Assembly (NCBI GenBank): GCA_022661535.1
Contig: JAKULF010000020.1
Span: 248,001 to 312,000, forward strand
Direction of reading: 5' to 3'
Length of the DNA: 64,000 bases
From: Eutypa lata
Lineage: Eukaryota > Ascomycota > Sordariomycetes > Xylariales > Diatrypaceae
Position numbers and translations under genes: made by a program. The notes below the pieces were generated by a model that worked only from the letters and a program-made list of their open reading frames with translations, was not told the DNA's origin and ran no database searches. Below are positions 23,443 through 35,700 of this stretch, piece after piece. Positions within the stretch are counted from its first letter, which is position 1. Each line of letters starts with the position of its first letter.

Positions 23443-24334
23443 AGCTTCGGGAGTATGGTCAGGAAAATTGTATGAAGTGGGATGTTTGTTGTTTTGGGTT
23501 GAAAGGGAATGGTGACGATAAACTAGAGGTTATGGGTGGTGTTGGCAAGGCGAGGCTACTACGAGATCGCAAAGCTTCAAGGTCCGGTACGATTACAATA
23601 GTTACCTACTGCTGGGCTGGGCTGGGCTGTCAAGTGGGTGTAGTGGTACCTTTTAGGTGGAGAGCAGGCATTCGCGATGTGCGCGTTCTTACCCAGGGAA
23701 GAGCTAACGTTAGGTAATTAATATCTACATACAAGGTACCTAGAGCTTCAGCTAGGCTGCTAATATGGTGTCAGCCCGCTACATACCTACCCAACTACCT
23801 ATTGGGATAGAAAGCTTGGGGCAATTTTGGCTCACAGTATCGAATGATGACTAAGCAGCCCCTCAAGTTAGTTATGTGTTTACTGAAGTTGTTCATTCTT
23901 CAACACAGAATGTGCCTCCCTTTCTTTCCTGTTTTTCTGGAAGCTGAAAATATGAACCTAATTAACTACCTGATTGACAAAGATATGTAATTCACCCACA
24001 GTTAGACAGGGAGGTAGATTATGCTTGAGGTAACCATCAGTCTCATCGCAAAGCGACAGGGCCATCATTCAGATATAACAGTTTAGAGAAATCGCTCGTT
24101 TGATGCATATCCATAACTATCAATGACTACTTATTTTAAGTCCCATTTTAATCTAGCTAATACATGTATATTTTGGGTATCATAGACTCCTCGTCGTCTT
24201 CATCATTCCAAATCATAATCATAACGCCGATGCCGATATGTTAGACATTGGTAGTACATAGTTGGGGCGTTCCCCTCCCTCATATCTATATGTCCCATCC
24301 TAACCGCCTCAAACCCCGTCCATGTCGATTCTCG
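23443..24334. other. intergenic region
   Basis: Upstream region of the proteasome gene and 3' flank of the next minus-strand gene. A CTGGG repeat lies near 23612-23628. The plus-strand frame at 23472-23717 has no recognisable features and starts inside the presumed proteasome 5' region, so it is not called. Confidence 0.4.
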
Positions 24335-24832
24335 CTAGGTCAAATATGCGGCCAGAGCGGCGGCTGCAATAGCACCTCCGGCCATCTGAGTAGCTTGGGC
24401 CGCACCACCGAGAGACGACGAAGTCGTTGCAGATGCTGGCGTTTCCGTTTCCGAAGTGGTAGAAGTGGCAGTAGGTGTCTCCGTGGGTGAGGTGGTCAAG
24501 AGCGTCGTCGGAGTTGATGTTGGAGTGGTACTGGTGGTGTCTATCTCAGTTGTCTCTATCGACGATGTGGTGGTAGTAAGCGCCTCGGTCGTATCTGAAG
24601 TGGTGATGCTGGTGCTAGTGCTGGTGTCGCTGTCGCTGTCGCCGGTGTGGTGACTGCCTCCTCCACTACCGCTACCGCTACCGCTACCGCTCCCACTTCC
24701 GGTGTCATCTTCCTCGCCGCCGCTGTGGCCCCCGCTATGGCCACTGTGACTTCCATGGCCGCCGGTACCACCCTTCGCAGCTGCAAAGCCGAGAAGGGAA
24801 AAGAGAGTGACAACTTGGAGATTCATTTGCAC
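24335..24832 (-). CDS. Ser/Thr-rich GPI-anchored secreted protein
   Basis: A single exon of 165 residues. The N-terminus is a signal peptide (MNLQVVTLFSLLGFAAA, starting at residue 3 if the second Met is used). A Gly/His/Ser repeat region (GGHGSHSGHSGGHSGG) follows, then an acidic DD patch with a (GS)n run, then about 80 residues rich in Thr/Ser that would be O-glycosylated. The C-terminus (small-residue stretch SSSLGGAAQATQMAGG, then hydrophobic AIAAAALAAYLT) has the form of a GPI-attachment signal. These are the features of small fungal cell-wall proteins. The His-rich part could bind metal, but I cannot show it. Confidence 0.75.
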   Translation of the reverse strand: MQMNLQVVTLFSLLGFAAAKGGTGGHGSHSGHSGGHSGGEEDDTGSGSGSGSGSGSGGGSHHTGDSDSDTSTSTSITTSDTTEALTTTTSSIETTEIDTTSTTPTSTPTTLLTTSPTETPTATSTTSETETPASATTSSSLGGAAQATQMAGGAIAAAALAAYLT

Positions 24833-27800
24833 GTATGGAATCGTTGGCTTGTAGCTTAAATAGAGAGGTGTTTAGACAGGTGGCAGGTGCTGATTGCTGA
24901 TTTGCGCAGTCAACTATGTGCTTTGAAATAGGTCGTTGAAGGATATCACCTAAGTTAGATTCTGAAAACTGGTGGAATTTGAGGATGGTTTACGGAGATA
25001 CTTATATTCCATCTACTCGCCATGAGTTTGCTAATGTCCTGTTTTTCATCCCGGGGCGATGGCGATGATCCTAATGATCAGGCCTCCCAGACCGCAGGGT
25101 ATCCCGTTAGGCTATAGGGCTGTTTGTACGCTTTTCTAAAGGATAATGGGGGGCGGTGAATGCCGATCACGACGGCGCAGCGGGAGATCGAAGGATTCAA
25201 CTCAATCTTGGCAGACTTCATCGCCTTACCACGCAGCCACGTCTAACTTGTGGGGCATCTGCCCTACGTAGTTGATAGGCTCAATCGGAGATGAGACTAC
25301 CATATAGGTAAGATGTTGGTATAACGTTTAGGAAGGACGTCACACTGGGTAAATAGGTAATAGGTAGACTATACGATCCGCACAGATTCGCCGTTGAAGG
25401 ATAGTCAGTCATAATACCTAGCTCAGCAGACGTCATATTGTAGGGTAGATAAATCCATCATCAATATACACACATACCTCCATAGGTAACCAGTTAGAAC
25501 CTGCTAACTACTTAGATAATACTTCCAGCACGCATACAGCATAGTACTACCAGACGACCACTCCACACGAAGCAGAGATGTGAAAGATCGTATTTCGCAT
25601 ATATTCACAACTTCGCTACACAGCCTCACAATCCAGAACACCAACATTGCCTCTTCCAGGCAATGGGAGTATTCCCAACCTCTTAAAGGTCACGTTGCCG
25701 TCATACGTGGCAAACACCCTAGACACCTCGCAGGATTCAGTTGCTACATACATACTATTATATACACCCCAATCATATAACGAATATATCAAATAGAGTC
25801 TATATTTACTTTCCGTTGACTTCAGCATCTACCCGTCGCATCAGTAGAGCTGGTGGGCATTGTTTCTTTCGCCAGTCTTTAATGGGCTTCAAGTTCTTCA
25901 TATAATTATAGACTAGGCAACTCTACATCTAGCATCAAATGTCTTGCAGGTGCCCTGTAATAGGTGTCACTGATATTTAAGTAATGGTGGCAATTCCTAC
26001 CAGAAGTGTTGAAGTGAATCTCAAATGTATACCAACCCATCGTTTAATGGGATATTTCCAGTCTTAGTTAACTCAGCTCTTGGAGTTAATACTACGTAAA
26101 TGCCAATTTTGGTACGTCTCGGGAGCTTGCAGCACTATCTAGGAGATCTAGGCCCAGTAGAGTGGTACCGCCAGAGGTTTTGAGACAGGCTGAGAAAAGA
26201 AGTAAAGGACTCTAAGAGCTTACTTTTTGAGATAGGCGATTGAAAATACTATGTTAGATGAAGAAAGGCATGCAGGTGGCGTATACTCAGACTGCTTCTA
26301 ATTATAGTTAGAATTATCTTTACAATGGCGCCCCCATGATGTCCCACGGTTTGCAAGAACTCATAGATATGGCTCTCCAACCTCTCTCTTTGGTGTAGTT
26401 CTTAGTATATATGTTTAAATACGTCAAGGATTATGATTAATATAGAAGTATGTTCTTTTAAATATATATTATATTGTCCCCTTCAAACATGAGTTTAAAC
26501 CCTGAGTATGCCTGGAAATATCTTAAGAAAAAATACCCCTATTGTTGATCCTCGCTGCCAAGAAACCTCGGCCAGTAAATAATAAACAGTACTCAAAGAC
26601 GTCGCAATCACTAGAGGTATTAGATGGTGTTAAGTTACATTAGGGTTTATACTATTCAGTCTATGTCTATTCTAGTATAGTAAACCTGCATATAATCACC
26701 TCGTTAGTCGTCAGATGCAAGACATGTGGCGAAGAGATGTTCGTAGAGGAAACATCCAGCGTCATGTGATGGCTTATTTACTTCTTCTGAATCTCACGTT
26801 GCACTATATTTTTTTCCTACGGTGTAGTCTATTAAAGCTACCAATTATATATATCCTTCCTGAAGTCACGTAGATGATAATGAAGCAAGGGTAATGATCG
26901 GGAGCCCTCTCGTCATAGGCCGGTTTAGAGCCTGCCTTGCTCGTGTTCTTGCTTTTCTACTTAGACTCTAGCCTACTGTGAGTTCACATAGTTCCAACAT
27001 ATGTGTCTTCGATGTCGTTGGGTTACTTCCAGATTGCGCTAGGCTTTTTTTCCTCCTTCTTATACCACAATCATAGACTTAATATCTAGAATGTAAAGAG
27101 CCAACCCGATGTGAATAGAAGCACAGCTAATGGCGCTTAGTGCTGTCCATCTGTTTCATGGTAGGTAGATTACACTGAAACGGTATTAAAAGATTTATCA
27201 CGAGCCTTTGAATTTAGATATTTATTGGGAGACAGATGATTAGGTGGGATAACCTTGTGGTAGGTGGCCATATTTTGGATCTTGAGAATGATTATGAGGT
27301 TCCATCATCTTTGGTCGAATATTTAGTTTAGCTCACCGGTCTCCTACATAACAGTGGCTTCTACCACGTAGATATGCACTGGTTGCATATTACAACGAGG
27401 GTAGCTTGAAGTTGAAGGCCTGTAAACCAAGAACCGGATAGCAATGTGACCATCCATAGGTCACGATCATACGTCTTTCTTGCTCGTAATGGAGTGAATC
27501 GCAGGTGTAGTTGCTTTAGCTCTTGACCCAGCCTACAGCTTGTAGTTAAAAGGTTACGCTGTCCCCCAAACCCCTGCCACTCCACGAGTATGGAAGTGTG
27601 GAATTTTCGTCGCTACACATGCTGTTCGGAGAGCGGCAAGAGATCTCATTGGCGGATAAATTGTCTTGGTAGTATTCATTATATAATTGTTTACCAGTAT
27701 CGACGTTGAAGATGAACTCCCCGTCTGCAATACAGCACATAGAGAGTAACAGGTCCTAGAAAGTAGTATTCTAGGAAGTATTCCACGACTCTCGCAACGT

Positions 27801-29110
27801 CTCCATCAATAATACTCCACCAATAAGGGGGGCACTTGTGTAGTTTTCTAGACGAATTGCGTTTACTTATTTTATGTGCGTTTAGATATATATTGTAGCC
27901 TAACTCAAGTAAGCGTTTACGCGCTGAGAATTCAGGGTTAAGCGGCACGAGACAGAAGACAGGGGAAGTTTAACGTAAATGCGCATGTGCAAGTTGTGCA
28001 AGTACAACATCATGCCAAGAGCCCTGGTACTGGGGACTATTCCGCTTTATAGTTCTTTTTATGTACCGTTGCCGTGATCCAATGGAGTATAGTCCCCCTA
28101 CCCCATATACCTGTCTCCATCACGGCGATTTACAGTTGTAGATCATAACTTTAAACAAACTGCAGACCCTATCTATAACCTTCCTTAAGCCCCTTTGTAG
28201 GCTAAGAGGTCCCGTAGAATGGGCTATCATAACCTTCGTAAAGCTTATACATTCAACCCCTATCTACTTAGGTAAAGCAAGAACAACAACCATTCATACA
28301 TAGATACCATCATTTGATAGATACATTGTTCATCTTAGAAATAGGTCAATTTGCTGCATATATCATCACGTCATGAGCATGGTCCTAGGGGCTTTGATTC
28401 GGTGGTGCCTCTCCGGAGTACACACCCCACATTATACCTAAGTAAGCATTTTACAAAATCTGCCAGGGCCCAGGTCTGACGATTATAGTTTTCCTCCAAT
28501 GATGATATTTCCCCTGAAAGACCACATATAGGTGAACCTAGTTGGGAGAACGCAATATGCGCAAGCAGCCGCATCATGCAGCGCTTTGTCTTCGGTTTAA
28601 CCGTCTTGGTGGAAAGGGTTCCCGTCGCTGTTACTATGTTGGGAACGACCACTGGCGCTAGAAACGTTCTAGTAAGGATCGCCGACGCTTCACTATATCA
28701 TTCGAGGAGAAAATCTCCAGGGTCGGCCGTGGGCTGGTTTACGTTCCTTCCTTACTGCAGAACGTCACTTCTCGTGAGAGATCGACTGTGGTCGAACGTG
28801 TAATCATAACAATAAAAACTTCAAAAAGATTGCGGAGAATCTATCGGAGGCCAGCCGGAAGCCTTAATTCACAATCTCAAGGAGGATCGCGGCATGTCCC
28901 TTGACTAGCACCTTCGATCTCCTTTCGACGAAGACGGGGGAAAAGCATCTACCTATAAATCAGAGGCATCATCCGGAGCCAGAAGTCGGAAATATGATCT
29001 CCATTCCACATCATTCTCTATCCTCGAGGACCTATCTAGCTAGCTAACCAGCCAGCCAGCCTCTAAGATCAGCCCTTTCCACAGTTGCCCTTCTTACCTA
29101 CCTTCTCAAG
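24833..29110. other. gene-poor 4.3-kb region, possibly with a decayed gene
   Basis: No complete gene is supported. Composition is intermediate: more A+T and TA-rich than the genic parts, but not the extreme AT of the island. Clustered short minus-strand frames at 27361-27585, 27546-27740 and 27691-27948 have fairly normal amino-acid composition and follow each other in different frames, so they may be a broken old gene; I recognise no family. The last 200 bp before 29111 (pyrimidine-rich, CTAGCTAGCTAACCAGCCAG near 29033-29056) is the pectate lyase promoter/5'UTR. Confidence 0.4.
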
Positions 29111-30248
29111 ATGAAGTTCACGGTGGCCGCCCTGCTGGCGACTGTTGCCACAGCCTCTCCTACCAAGCTCTTGAGCACCCGCAACGAGGTCGCCCGCCGC
29201 CAAGCCGCAGAGCCTGCTCCTTACGGCTATGCCACGCAGAACGGCGGAACCACCGGCGGTGCTGCCGGTGACACCGTCACGGTGACCGACCTCGCCAGCT
29301 TGACCGAGGCTGCCGAGTCGGAAGAGCCGCTCACGATCATCGTCTCGGGCTCCATCTCGGGAAGCGCCAAGATCCGAGTCGGGTCCGACAAGACCATCTA
29401 CGGTGAATCTGGCAGCTGTAAGTAGTTTAAAACTATACCCGAACCAACAGCAGACTCTCATTTGAGGCCATGATCCTGACAGACACATCTTGATAGCCAT
29501 CACCGGCATCGGATTCTACGTCCGACAGGTCAGCAACGTCATCCTCCGCAACTTGAAGATCGCGAAGGTAGACGCCGACAACGGCGATGCGGTTGGCCTT
29601 GACGAGTCGACCAACGTTTGGATTGACCACCTCGACCTCTCGGGTGACCTCAGCGCGGGTAAGGACGACCTGGACGGTCTCCTTGACATCACCCATGCCG
29701 CTGACTACGTTACCGTCTCGAACACTTACTTCCACGACCACGTGAGTTTTCTTTTGGATCTGCTACTTTTTCGTATCTTTAGCCCCTTATCGGTGTTCCG
29801 TACTTACACCCCCATTTAGTGGAAAGGCTCCCTGATCGGCCACTCGGACAGCAACGTCGACGAGGACACGGGCCACCTCCGCATCACGTACGCCAACAAC
29901 TACTGGTACAACGTCAACAGCCGCACGCCGTCGGTGCGGTTCGGGACGGTGCACATCGTCAACAACTACTACGACAGCCTGATCGGCACGGGCATCAACG
30001 CGCGCATGGACGCGCAGATCCTCGTCCAGAGCACCGCGTTCTCCAACTCCCCCGACGAGGCCATCTTCTTCGCCGACTCGGACTACACCGGCTACGTGGT
30101 CGTCGACGACGTCGACCTGGGCGGCTCTTCGAACTCGGTCCCCGAGGGCACCCTGACGCCCTCCTCGCTCCCCTACGACGCCATCGAGACCCTGGGCTCC
30201 ACGAGCGTTGGGTCTACCGTCCCTGGTGAGGCGGGCCAGACGTTGTAA
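29111..30248 (+). CDS. secreted pectate lyase, polysaccharide lyase family 1
   Basis: Three exons, 29111-29417, 29497-29741 and 29820-30248, encode 326 residues with matching phases. Residues 1-16 (MKFTVAALLATVATAS) are a signal peptide, followed by a short propeptide ending in a Kex2-like RR near residue 35. The parallel beta-helix core shows NVWIDHLDLSGD, DYVTVSNTYFHDHWKGSLIG, HLRITYANNYWYNVNSRTPS and VRFGTVHIVNNYYD. The NSRTPSVRFG region contains the expected catalytic Arg. The enzyme cleaves de-esterified pectin by beta-elimination, needs calcium, and acts outside the cell on plant walls, so the organism likely lives on or in plants. The gene ends only 370 bp from the transposon island yet shows no RIP-like decay. 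Confidence 0.93.
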
Positions 30249-30618
30249 AGTAGAGCTTTGTCATTTACCTCTATCTTATTAGGGTACGTTAAGAGGTCTT
30301 AGTTACCTAGGTGTTTCTGATGCTGGATCTTGCAAATACGTATTTGATGTGTATATATGACGCCAGCGTTATTTGATGAATGAGCAAGCCAATCAGCATA
30401 TTCTTGCTGGGCAGCAGCTGGCATAGGGTTGATTTTCCCGATCTGTCTGCGGTCATAGTTTTTCGTTGTACATAACTACTTCTTCCAATGCTGGGAATCA
30501 TTTATCGACTACTGTTCGTGAGCGCGTTGACGTCCCTATAGTTGGGCATCTAATAAGACGTATGCAGGTAGTATTTAGTTAGGTTCCTGTGAGATTACGT
30601 CGATTCCCAGGCTATTTA
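30249..30618. other. 3' flank of pectate lyase up to the transposon
   Basis: Normal-composition sequence of 370 bp. No gene or repeat is seen. It ends at the TA dinucleotide (30617-30618) that abuts the left terminal inverted repeat. Confidence 0.45.
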
Positions 30619-30700
30619 CCCACCTAGCTTTAGTGCAGCGATTCGGTTCTCCGAACCTAGGTCTTTGACTAGCGAAACGGTCAATGATTCGCGAAATTCC
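30619..30700 (+). repeat. left terminal inverted repeat, not mutated
   Basis: It begins CCCACCTAGCTTTAGTGCAG and ends in CGCGAAATTCC. Against the reverse complement of the right repeat, 67 of 82 positions are identical and no gap is needed. At all 15 differing positions this copy has C or G and the right copy T or A. It therefore keeps the pre-mutation sequence. Confidence 0.9.
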
Positions 30701-32581
30701 TTGGCATACATAAATTCCCTAGTAATTTATAAAGAATCTCATATAACATCGAATAACCTGCGAATTTTATTAAGTAAATATTAATAATTTATATTAAAGC
30801 TTTAAATTAATTCGTAATATTAAAGTTAAAGTGTAAAATTTAAAATAAATTAAAATTAATTAAATTTTTAAATTTAATTATAATTTAATAATTAAATTTT
30901 TAAATTTAAATATTATTTATTAATTAAATTTTTAAATTATAATTAATTTTATTTAATTTTTTAAAATTACTTTTAAAATAAATAAAATAATAAATTATAA
31001 AATTTAAAAAAATATTATTATTTTAAAAAAAAATTTTTAATTAAAATTAAAATTTAATTAATAATTTAAGCTTTAAATAATAAATAATTTCGAAATATTA
31101 AAGTTATTATAAAAGTTTATAATACGTTTTATTATAAGTTTTTTAATTATTTAAAAAAATATTATTTTATAAATTAAAATAATTATAATTATAAAGTATT
31201 TAATAAAATTTAAAATATAACTTTTTACGTTATTATTTAACGTTTAATTTTAAATAATAATTATTTTAATTTATATTATTTATAATATATAATTAATAAA
31301 ATCTTTAAATAAATATATTTTTTAACGTTATATTATATTAAATTAAATATAAATAAATAAATAAATATTTAATTAAATATTATTATTTATTTAAATATAT
31401 ATAAATTTAATTATAAAACTTTTAATATAAAATAATTAATAATTATATTAATTTTAAAAAATAATTTAAAAAGCTTTATTATTATTTAAAAAATATAATA
31501 TTAAATAAATTTTTTTTAAAAATATAAACGAAATTAAATTTCGAATTAAATATATTAATAAATATTAAATATAAACGTATTATAAATTTAAAAAATTATA
31601 AATTATTAATTTTAATTTAAAAATATTAATAATTATTATTAAATTAATATTAATTATAAATAAAATTATTTTTATTTTTATAATATTATTTAAGTTTAAT
31701 ATATTTAAAAAATTTAATAATAATAATTTTAATAATAATATTATTTTTATAATAATCGAAAATAAATAAATTAACGATATTATTACTTTTAAATAATTTA
31801 AATATTTTAAATATTATATTTAATTTAAAATTTTTTAATAAAAATGTTTATTATTAATAAATAATTATAATAATTACGAAATAATTAAATTTTAAAAATA
31901 AATAAAAAATTATAATATTATTATTTTTTTTTTATTTAAATATATAACGAAAAGATTATAATTATTAAACGTAAAAATATTTTAAATTTATAAAAGTTAT
32001 TATTAATATTAAATTTAATATATTATTAAAAAAAATATAATAAATTATAAATATTTTTTTTTTAATAAAGCTTTAATTTATTAAAAAATATATTTTTAAA
32101 ATAATAATAATTTAAAATGTTTAAAAAAAAGTTAATATATTTTTTTAAAATTTTAAAGTAATTTTTAATATAATTATAAATTTAATATTTTTTATTATTA
32201 ATAAAAATATATTAAAAAATAAATTTAAATAAATCTTTTTTATAAATAATAATTTAAATAATAAAATATAAATATTTAAAAATAAAAACATTAAAGTAAT
32301 AAATAATAATATTTATAACTTTTTAAAAAATATTTTTATTAAAAAAAATTTATTTTTTAATTTATTATATTTTATTAATTTATTTTATAATTAAAATTTA
32401 AAATATTTTTAATAAAAATTAATAAAATTAAAAAATATTTATAATATATATAATTATATTTAAAAAATTATAAGCTTTTAAAAATATTATTAATTTTTAT
32501 TATTAAATAAATTTTAATTAAATAAAAAAAAGTTATTATTATTATAATAATTAATAATTTAAAATTTAATAATAAATTTCG

Positions 32582-32723
32582 TATTAAAAATAATTTTCTT
32601 TATAAATAATAAATCGACGTTAAAGCTTTAAAATTAAACGTTATATTTTTTTTTTATTAATTATTTTTTAAACGTTTTTTTAAATAATATAACTTTTTAT
32701 ATAATTATAAACTTTATTTAATA
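32582..32723. repeat. LTR copy 1 (142 bp)
   Basis: Differs from copy 2 at five positions (two C/T, two G/A, one A/T) plus one base in a T run. It retains C/G at the four transition sites, so it is slightly less mutated. Confidence 0.82.
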
Positions 32724-35700
32724 TTTAATAATATTTTTTTAATTATTTATAATATTAAATTATAATTATTTATTATATTATTTTTATTATTAAATAATTT
32801 TTTTTTAAAAAAACGTTTAAATTTCGTTTAATATTTAATTTAAAACTTTTTTTTTAATCGTAATTTATTTATTTATTTATTTAAAAGATTTTTTATAAAT
32901 TTATTTATAAAATTTATAATTTTATATTTTTTTATTATTATAATTTTTTATATATAATATATATATTTTTATTTTATTTATTAAAACGATTCGTTTTATA
33001 TAATTTTTTTTTATTATTATAATTTATTATTTTATTTAAAAATATTAAAATATTTTATTATTAAAAAATTTATTTATTTATATATTTTTATAACGAATTT
33101 CGCTTTTTAATAAATTTATATAATAATTATAAATTTTATTATAAATTATTTAAATTTTATTTAAATAAATATTTTATTTTTCGAAGTTATTTTTAAAATT
33201 TACGAATTTATTTTATTATATAATTATTTAATTTTATAATTATTTAATTATTAAATATAATAAATTTAAAATGTTTACTTTACGATTTATTTTTAAAATT
33301 AAATAATCGATTATTAAAAATTTAAATAAGTTTATTTTATAATATATAAATTTATAAAAATTAAATTTTAAATTAATTAATTTTTTTTTAATAAAAAAAA
33401 TTCGTAAAATAATTTTATTTTTAATTTAATAATTTATTTAAAATATTAATTACTTTACGTAAAAAAATAATTAATTTATACGAAAAACTTCTTTTTTTAT
33501 AAAAAATTTTATTTAAATTTATTTAATATAAATTATAAAAAAACATAATAATAAACGTTATTAAACGATTTTATTTTTAAAAAATTAAATTATTAATTTT
33601 TTTAAAACGTAAAGCTTTTTTTTTTTTTTTTTTTTTAATAAATTTACGAAAATTAAATTCGTTAAAAAACTTTTTTTTATTTTTCGTTTTATAATTTATT
33701 AAAGATTTATAATTTAAAAACGTATTTCTTTTTAATATTTTTAAATTAATTACATTATAACGATTAAGTTTATTTTAATTAAAAAAAAACTTTAATTTAT
33801 AATTTATTTAAAACTTTTTTATAATTAATATATATAATTTTCTTTTTATATAACTTTTTATTAAAACGAAATTTAACTTTTTAAATAAATAATTTTTTTT
33901 ATTATAACGTTAATTATTTTTTAAAATAATTAAAAGTAATTTAAACTTAATAAAAAGTTTTATTATAAATATTTTTAATAATAACGTTATTAAGAAATTT
34001 ATTATTTTTGTTATAATAATTTTTAAATTATTTAATAAAAATTAAAATTAAAAATTTATTATTTATAAATAAAAGATTTAATAAATTAATTATTTAAATT
34101 TTAACTTAAATTTATTTTTTAACGATAACGATTACATTTAAATTAAATTTAATATTTATTAAAAAATGTTTTTTTTTATAAATTTTATATATAAATATAT
34201 ATTAAATTTTATTTAATTTAAAGTTTTTATTAAAGATTTTTCGTAATTTTTTTATAATAACGTTTAAAGTTAATAAATAATAAAGTTAAATATAAATATT
34301 AAAATATTTATATTAAATAATTTCGAAAAACATTTCGAAAAAATTATTAAACGATTTAAAATTATAAAGTTTAAAGCTTTTAAATTTTTAAAAAATAATA
34401 AATTTAAATTAAATTATATTTATATAAACGTATTTATTAAAAATTAAATCGTTAAATATATTCGTTATTATTAAATTATTAACTTTTTTTTTATATTATA
34501 ATAAATGTTTTATTTATATAATTTTTTTTATATTTAATTTTAAGTTTTTATATTTCGATTTAATAAAAATATACGTTTTAATAATTACTTTATTTATTTT
34601 TAAAAAAAAGTTTAAATTTATTAAAAAATAATTTTAATTAAATTAAAAGTTATTTTTTTTTAAATTTAATTTTAAAAAACTTAAATATATATTTTTATTA
34701 ATTAATATTTATTAAATAAACGTATTAATATTATTAATTATTTAATGTTATTTATTTTAATTATATATATATAAAAATTAATTAAAAAATATAAATTTTA
34801 TAATTAAAATTATAATAAAAATAACTTATTTTAAATTAATCGTTAAAGTTAAAGAAATTATTTTAAATATTAATTTTTTTAAAAAAATTAAAATTTAAAC
34901 GTTAAGTAATAATTTTATTAATATTTCTTTTTATATAAAAATTAATATCGCGATTAATTTAATAATAAAAGAAACTTTTATAAAAACTTTCGAATTAATT
35001 ATCGTAAAAATTTTCGAAATAAATATAATAATTTATATTATAAACGTTTTAATAAATATCGTTTTAATTAAAGTTTTTAACGTTTTAATTAATAAATTTA
35101 TATTAATTATAAAGATTAATTTATTTATTTTTAAAACGAATAATACGTATTTATTAATAAATAAAATAAAATTAATATTAAAAAATAATTTATTATTAAT
35201 AATTATTATTTTTTAAAAAATTATATAAAACGAAAAAAATATTTATTATTATAAAAAGTTTATAAAAAATTAAAATAAATTTATTTATTTTATTATACTT
35301 ATTAATATTAATATTTTTCGTTTAATTTTTTTAAAAAGAAAAATATATTAAAAATATAAATTAATATTTTTTTAAAAAATATTTATATAAATTATATATA
35401 TTAAAACTTATATTAAAGTATATTTTTTTTTATTTTTTTAATTATTAAAATAAATTTATAAAAACCTTTTAACGTAAAAGAAAATTAAATTTTTTTTTAA
35501 TATTTATTAAAAACGTTTCGAAAAATATTAAATAATAATTTTTATTTTTAATAAAAACTATTCGTATTTCGTTTTTTTTTTAATAAAAAACATTTAAAAA
35601 AATATATTATTTTTAAATTTTATTAAAAAAAAATAATTAAATAAATAATAACGCTTTTTTATAAATAATATAAAATAAATCTTTATTCGTTTTAAATTTA

